From the NCBI RefSeq assembly GCF_009857595.1, contig NZ_WWCU01000005.1, positions 186,001 through 250,000 of the forward strand: 64,000 nt of DNA, read 5' to 3'. The position numbers and the translations under genes are program-made. Each line of letters starts with the position of its first letter. The stretch's first letter is position 1. This document shows positions 61,257-64,000 of the stretch, one piece after another. A model generated the notes under the pieces. The model saw nothing but the letters and a program-made list of their open reading frames with translations, was not told where the DNA came from and did not search any database. Origin of the DNA: Pseudoduganella aquatica. GTDB taxonomy: Bacteria > Pseudomonadota > Gammaproteobacteria > Burkholderiales > Burkholderiaceae_D.

Positions 61257-61302
61257 GTGAGAATTGGTGAGAATTGCCTGTGGGACATGAATATATCATG
61301 TC
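61257..61302 (+). promoter_or_regulatory. Tandem 10-bp repeat and 19-bp palindrome before the chemoreceptor gene
   Basis: GTGAGAATTG occurs twice in direct succession (61257-61266, 61267-61276), one helical turn apart. Seven bases later GACATGA-ATATA-TCATGTC (61284-61302) is a perfect inverted repeat with a 5-base spacer. It ends 25 bp before the preferred ATG and overlaps an alternative ATG at 61298. A regulator site is plausible. Confidence 0.5.
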
Positions 61303-61327
61303 AGCTACACTACAGTGCCTACCTAAA

Positions 61328-62905
61328 ATGCAACTTACTTTCAAGCAGCGTATCTGGGCCATCCCAGCGATCGCAGCGCTTCTGTTCGCCACCGGCCTCG
61401 GCATCAATCAAAGCTACACCTCCTCCGCCCTGGCGCACATTGCACGCGCCGGCAGCGTCGACTACCCGGCGCTGGACCATCTCAATTCCCTGATCCGCGA
61501 CGTGCAGGCCATCTCCGAAGGCATGCAGCACGCGGTGGCGGACGGCGAGCAGGACGGCCTGGTGGCGATCCAGAATTCCGCGCAGCGCATCCGCGCCACG
61601 CTGGCCACCCTGGGCAAGGTTGACGGCCACGCGCCGGCGGCCGAGCGCCTGGGCGCCGAGTTCAGCGCCTACTACCAGCCCACGCTGCAGGCCGGCAAGA
61701 TCATGCTGGGACTGGAAAGCGGCGACGCGCCCAAGACCATCGCCGCCATGCAGGCCGCGCTGAAAGTACTGCAGCAGGACCTGGGCCAGAGCTATGCGGC
61801 CGAGAGCAAGCAGCTCACCGCCACCCTGGGCGACAGCACGCGCGACGTCAACTTCCTGATGAAGCTCAATATCGTGGTGGCGCTGGTGACCGTGGCCTGC
61901 CTGGCCCTGGCCTCCTACGTGATTATCCGCCTGCTGTGGCGCCAGCTGGGCGGCGAGCCGGAGTACGCGATCAAGATCGCCGTCACCATCGCCGACGGCG
62001 ACTTCACCAGCCGCATCAATACCCTGCCGGACGACAGCGGCAGCCTGCTGCTCAGCCTGCACAACATGCAGCACAAGCTGGCCAGCACCATGCAGCGCAT
62101 CCGCGCGGCGGGCGACACCATCGCCGGCGCCGCGCACGAGATCGAGGCGGGCAACGCCGACCTGGCCCAGCGCACCGAGCGCGAAGTGGGCGCGCTGGAC
62201 CAGACCGTGCAGTCCATGCGCCAGCTGACCGCCACCGTGCGCCAGAACGCCGACAGCGCCCACCAGGCCAACCAGCTGGCCGGCGACGCGTCCGGCGTGG
62301 CGGAGAAAGGCGGCGCCGTGGTGGCCCAAGTGGTGGACACCATGGGCGCCATCAACGCCTCCTCGCGCAAGATTGTCGACATTATCGGCGTGATCGACGG
62401 CATCGCCTTCCAGACCAACATCCTGGCGCTGAACGCGGCCGTGGAAGCGGCCCGCGCCGGCGAGCAGGGGCGCGGCTTCGCCGTGGTGGCTTCCGAAGTG
62501 CGCAGCCTGGCCCAGCGCTCGGCCGCCGCCGCCAAGGAAATCAAGACCCTGATCGACGACTCGGTGCGCCGCGTGGACGACGGCGCGCGCCTGGTCGACC
62601 AGGCCGGCGAGACCATGAACGACATCGTCAGCAGCATCGCCAGCGTGACCGGCATCATGGCCGAGATCACCGCCGCCAGCCAGGCGCAAAGCGGCGAGAT
62701 CGAGCACATCCAGGGCGCCCTGGGCGAGATCGACCACGACACGCGCCAGAACGCCGTACTGGTCGAGCAGGCCTCGGCGGCGGCCGGCTCGCTGCTGGAG
62801 CAGGCCACCAACCTGGCCCAGGTGGTGAGTGTGTTCAAACTCGGCCAGGACGCCGCGCCGCGCCTGGCCGCCAGTTCCTCTTTTCCCCTCCTAGCAAAGC
62901 ACTAA
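61328..62905 (+). CDS. Methyl-accepting chemotaxis protein
   Basis: A 525-residue chemoreceptor with a first membrane segment (about 8-28), a helical periplasmic sensor (about 29-185), a second segment (about 186-208), a HAMP region and a long cytoplasmic coiled coil. The hairpin tip is the highly conserved [20 protein letters not shown] with [20 protein letters not shown] after it. The first residues [13 protein letters not shown] match related Oxalobacteraceae receptors, so I chose 61328; starts at 61298 and 61274 are possible. It is followed 2 bp later by a small periplasmic protein. Confidence 0.9.
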   Translation: MQLTFKQRIWAIPAIAALLFATGLGINQSYTSSALAHIARAGSVDYPALDHLNSLIRDVQAISEGMQHAVADGEQDGLVAIQNSAQRIRATLATLGKVDGHAPAAERLGAEFSAYYQPTLQAGKIMLGLESGDAPKTIAAMQAALKVLQQDLGQSYAAESKQLTATLGDSTRDVNFLMKLNIVVALVTVACLALASYVIIRLLWRQLGGEPEYAIKIAVTIADGDFTSRINTLPDDSGSLLLSLHNMQHKLASTMQRIRAAGDTIAGAAHEIEAGNADLAQRTEREVGALDQTVQSMRQLTATVRQNADSAHQANQLAGDASGVAEKGGAVVAQVVDTMGAINASSRKIVDIIGVIDGIAFQTNILALNAAVEAARAGEQGRGFAVVASEVRSLAQRSAAAAKEIKTLIDDSVRRVDDGARLVDQAGETMNDIVSSIASVTGIMAEITAASQAQSGEIEHIQGALGEIDHDTRQNAVLVEQASAAAGSLLEQATNLAQVVSVFKLGQDAAPRLAASSSFPLLAKH

Positions 62906-62907
62906 AT

Positions 62908-63315
62908 ATGAACCAGAAATTCCTGGCCGGCGGCAGCGCGCTGCTGCTGGCGGCCGCGCTGGCCCAGCCCGCGCGCGCCGAACTGGTGGTCATCGTCTCG
63001 TCCAAGGCCAGCGTGCCTGCGGCCGAGCTGATCTGCCAATCCTACCTCGGCAAGACCAAGCTGCCGGCCCCGGTCAACCTGCCGGAAAAAAACGCCGCGC
63101 GCGACCAGTTCTACGCCAAGGCCTGCCATAAAGATCCTGCCCAGGTGCGCTCGATCTGGTCCAAGCTCATCTTCACCGGGGGCGGCACGCCGCCGCAGGA
63201 AGTCGAGAGCGAGCAGGACATGAAGAAAACCGTCGCCGCCGATCCCACCCGCATCGGCTACATCGACAAAAAGGACGTCGACGCCAGCGTCAAGATCGTC
63301 GCCACCCTGAATTAA
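62908..63315 (+). CDS. Small exported phosphate-binding-like protein
   Basis: A 135-residue protein with a signal peptide (MNQKFLAGGSALLLAAALAQ, cleavage near ARA). It then has a short PstS-like region (ELVVIVSSKASVPAAELICQ...YLGKTKLPAPVNLPEKN, ending IGYIDKKDVDASVKIVATL). Full PstS proteins are over 300 residues, so this is a single-lobe or truncated relative whose ligand is unknown. It is 2 bp after the chemoreceptor stop and 15 bp before the porin. Confidence 0.72.
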   Translation: MNQKFLAGGSALLLAAALAQPARAELVVIVSSKASVPAAELICQSYLGKTKLPAPVNLPEKNAARDQFYAKACHKDPAQVRSIWSKLIFTGGGTPPQEVESEQDMKKTVAADPTRIGYIDKKDVDASVKIVATLN

Positions 63316-63330
63316 TTGCTGAGCATACCC

Positions 63331-64000
63331 ATGAACAAACTGATTACCGGCCTGCTGCTGGGCGCCGCCAGCCTGGGCGCCGCGCACGCGGGCGACTTCA
63401 CCATCTCCGGCTTCGGCACCCTGGCCGCCGGCAAAGCCTACGGCGGCACCCAGGGCCAGTGGAACGAATTCGACTGCCCCTGCTACATCGCCAACTACGA
63501 GCACGGCGCCGTGTACGACAAGAGCCGCGTCAGCCTGGCCGAAGAGTCGCTGGCCGGCGTGCAGCTGAAATACAAATTCAGCGAGCAGCTGTCGGCCACC
63601 GCGCAAGTGGTCAGCCGCGCCTCGGAAAAAATGAAGGGCGAGATCGACTGGGCCTACGTCACCTGGGACATCACGCCCGAGACCACGCTGCAGGCCGGCC
63701 GCCGCCGCCTGCCGATCTACGCCTATTCCGACAGCGTCTACATCGGCTACACGCTGCCGTGGATACGCGTGCCGCAGGACATCTACGGCTGGGAAATCGG
63801 CGCCTACAACGGCGTCAACCTGAGCCACCGCAAGACGCTGGGCGACTGGGCCGTGATCGGCAATATCTTCACCGGCCAGGAAGTCACGAAGAACAACAAG
63901 GAAATGGAGCGCATCTACTACGGCGCCAGGGTGGACGACGCGTGGAAACGCATCCTGGGCGGCTACCTGGACGTGTCCAACGACTACGTGGGCGTGCGCA
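63331..64000 (+). CDS. Putative outer membrane porin, 3' part outside window
   Basis: The 223 codons present begin with a signal peptide (MNKLITGLLLGAASLGAAHA) and continue with alternating beta-strand-like sequence (DFTISGFGTLAAGKAYGGTQ, LQAGRRRLPIYAYSDSVYIG, YYGARVDDAWKRILGGYLDV). The frame runs off the window. Porins of this type are trimeric or monomeric barrels for small solutes. Its place after a phosphate-binding-like protein suggests joint uptake. Confidence 0.8.
   Translation, partial: MNKLITGLLLGAASLGAAHAGDFTISGFGTLAAGKAYGGTQGQWNEFDCPCYIANYEHGAVYDKSRVSLAEESLAGVQLKYKFSEQLSATAQVVSRASEKMKGEIDWAYVTWDITPETTLQAGRRRLPIYAYSDSVYIGYTLPWIRVPQDIYGWEIGAYNGVNLSHRKTLGDWAVIGNIFTGQEVTKNNKEMERIYYGARVDDAWKRILGGYLDVSNDYVGVR

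Overview
The window reads as a 64 kb piece of a high-GC betaproteobacterial chromosome. The protein families and the gene order around rpoBC fit the family Oxalobacteraceae (Massilia, Duganella, Pseudoduganella or Janthinobacterium type). This placement rests on recalled family similarity, not on a database search.

Layout. 1-3792 (minus) is the N-terminal two thirds or less of a cyclic beta-1,2-glucan synthase that runs off the left edge. 3886-9521 holds a cysteine desulfurase/rhodanese fusion, a divergent Lrp-type regulator, an HPP-CBS membrane protein and a secreted DUF885 protein. 9688-18816 (minus) is a tightly overlapped four-gene signalling operon: membrane hybrid kinase with three receiver domains, CheR, receiver-less CheB, and a soluble hybrid kinase with three receiver domains. 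18821-21029 is a less GC-rich patch with an Mpo1-like protein, a wHTH/nucleotidyltransferase-like protein and an Rpn-type nuclease.

21074-34973 (minus) is the core information-processing block in the classic order tRNA-Tyr, tRNA-Gly, tRNA-Thr, tuf, tRNA-Trp, secE, nusG, rplK, rplA, rplJ, rplL, rpoB, rpoC, closed by a strong bidirectional terminator. 35171-45439 is rich in second-messenger and chemotaxis-related proteins: MASE1-PAS-GGDEF-EAL, HDOD-GAF, a degenerate receiver with TPR-like repeats, REC-DUF3369-HD-GYP and CheW, plus a secreted HExxH protein.

45471-54045 is mixed housekeeping and accessory DNA: a J-domain membrane protein, a MidA-type methyltransferase, folM-folB-ttcA, a RHH/ParE toxin-antitoxin pair, an ArsR-desaturase pair, a small hypothetical gene and an M14 peptidase. 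54079-61196 holds an S41 lipoprotein peptidase and an aromatic amino acid breakdown unit (fused indolepyruvate oxidoreductase, 4-hydroxyphenylpyruvate dioxygenase, divergent Lrp regulator). 61328-64000 holds a chemoreceptor, a short phosphate-binding-like periplasmic protein and a truncated porin gene.

Most notable. (i) A dispersed palindromic repeat with GGCGGGTTA / TAACCCGCC arms is present in five copies, and two of them supply the stop codon of a gene. (ii) The cysteine desulfurase-rhodanese fusion carries what looks like a decayed metallo-beta-lactamase domain in its middle. (iii) There is a CheR/CheB hybrid-kinase operon with six receiver domains. (iv) Several sharp palindromes sit in regulatory gaps (ArsR-desaturase, toxin-antitoxin, Lrp-hppD, chemoreceptor, cheW). 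(v) One lipoprotein gene may be leaderless. No CRISPR array, complete insertion sequence or prophage was seen.
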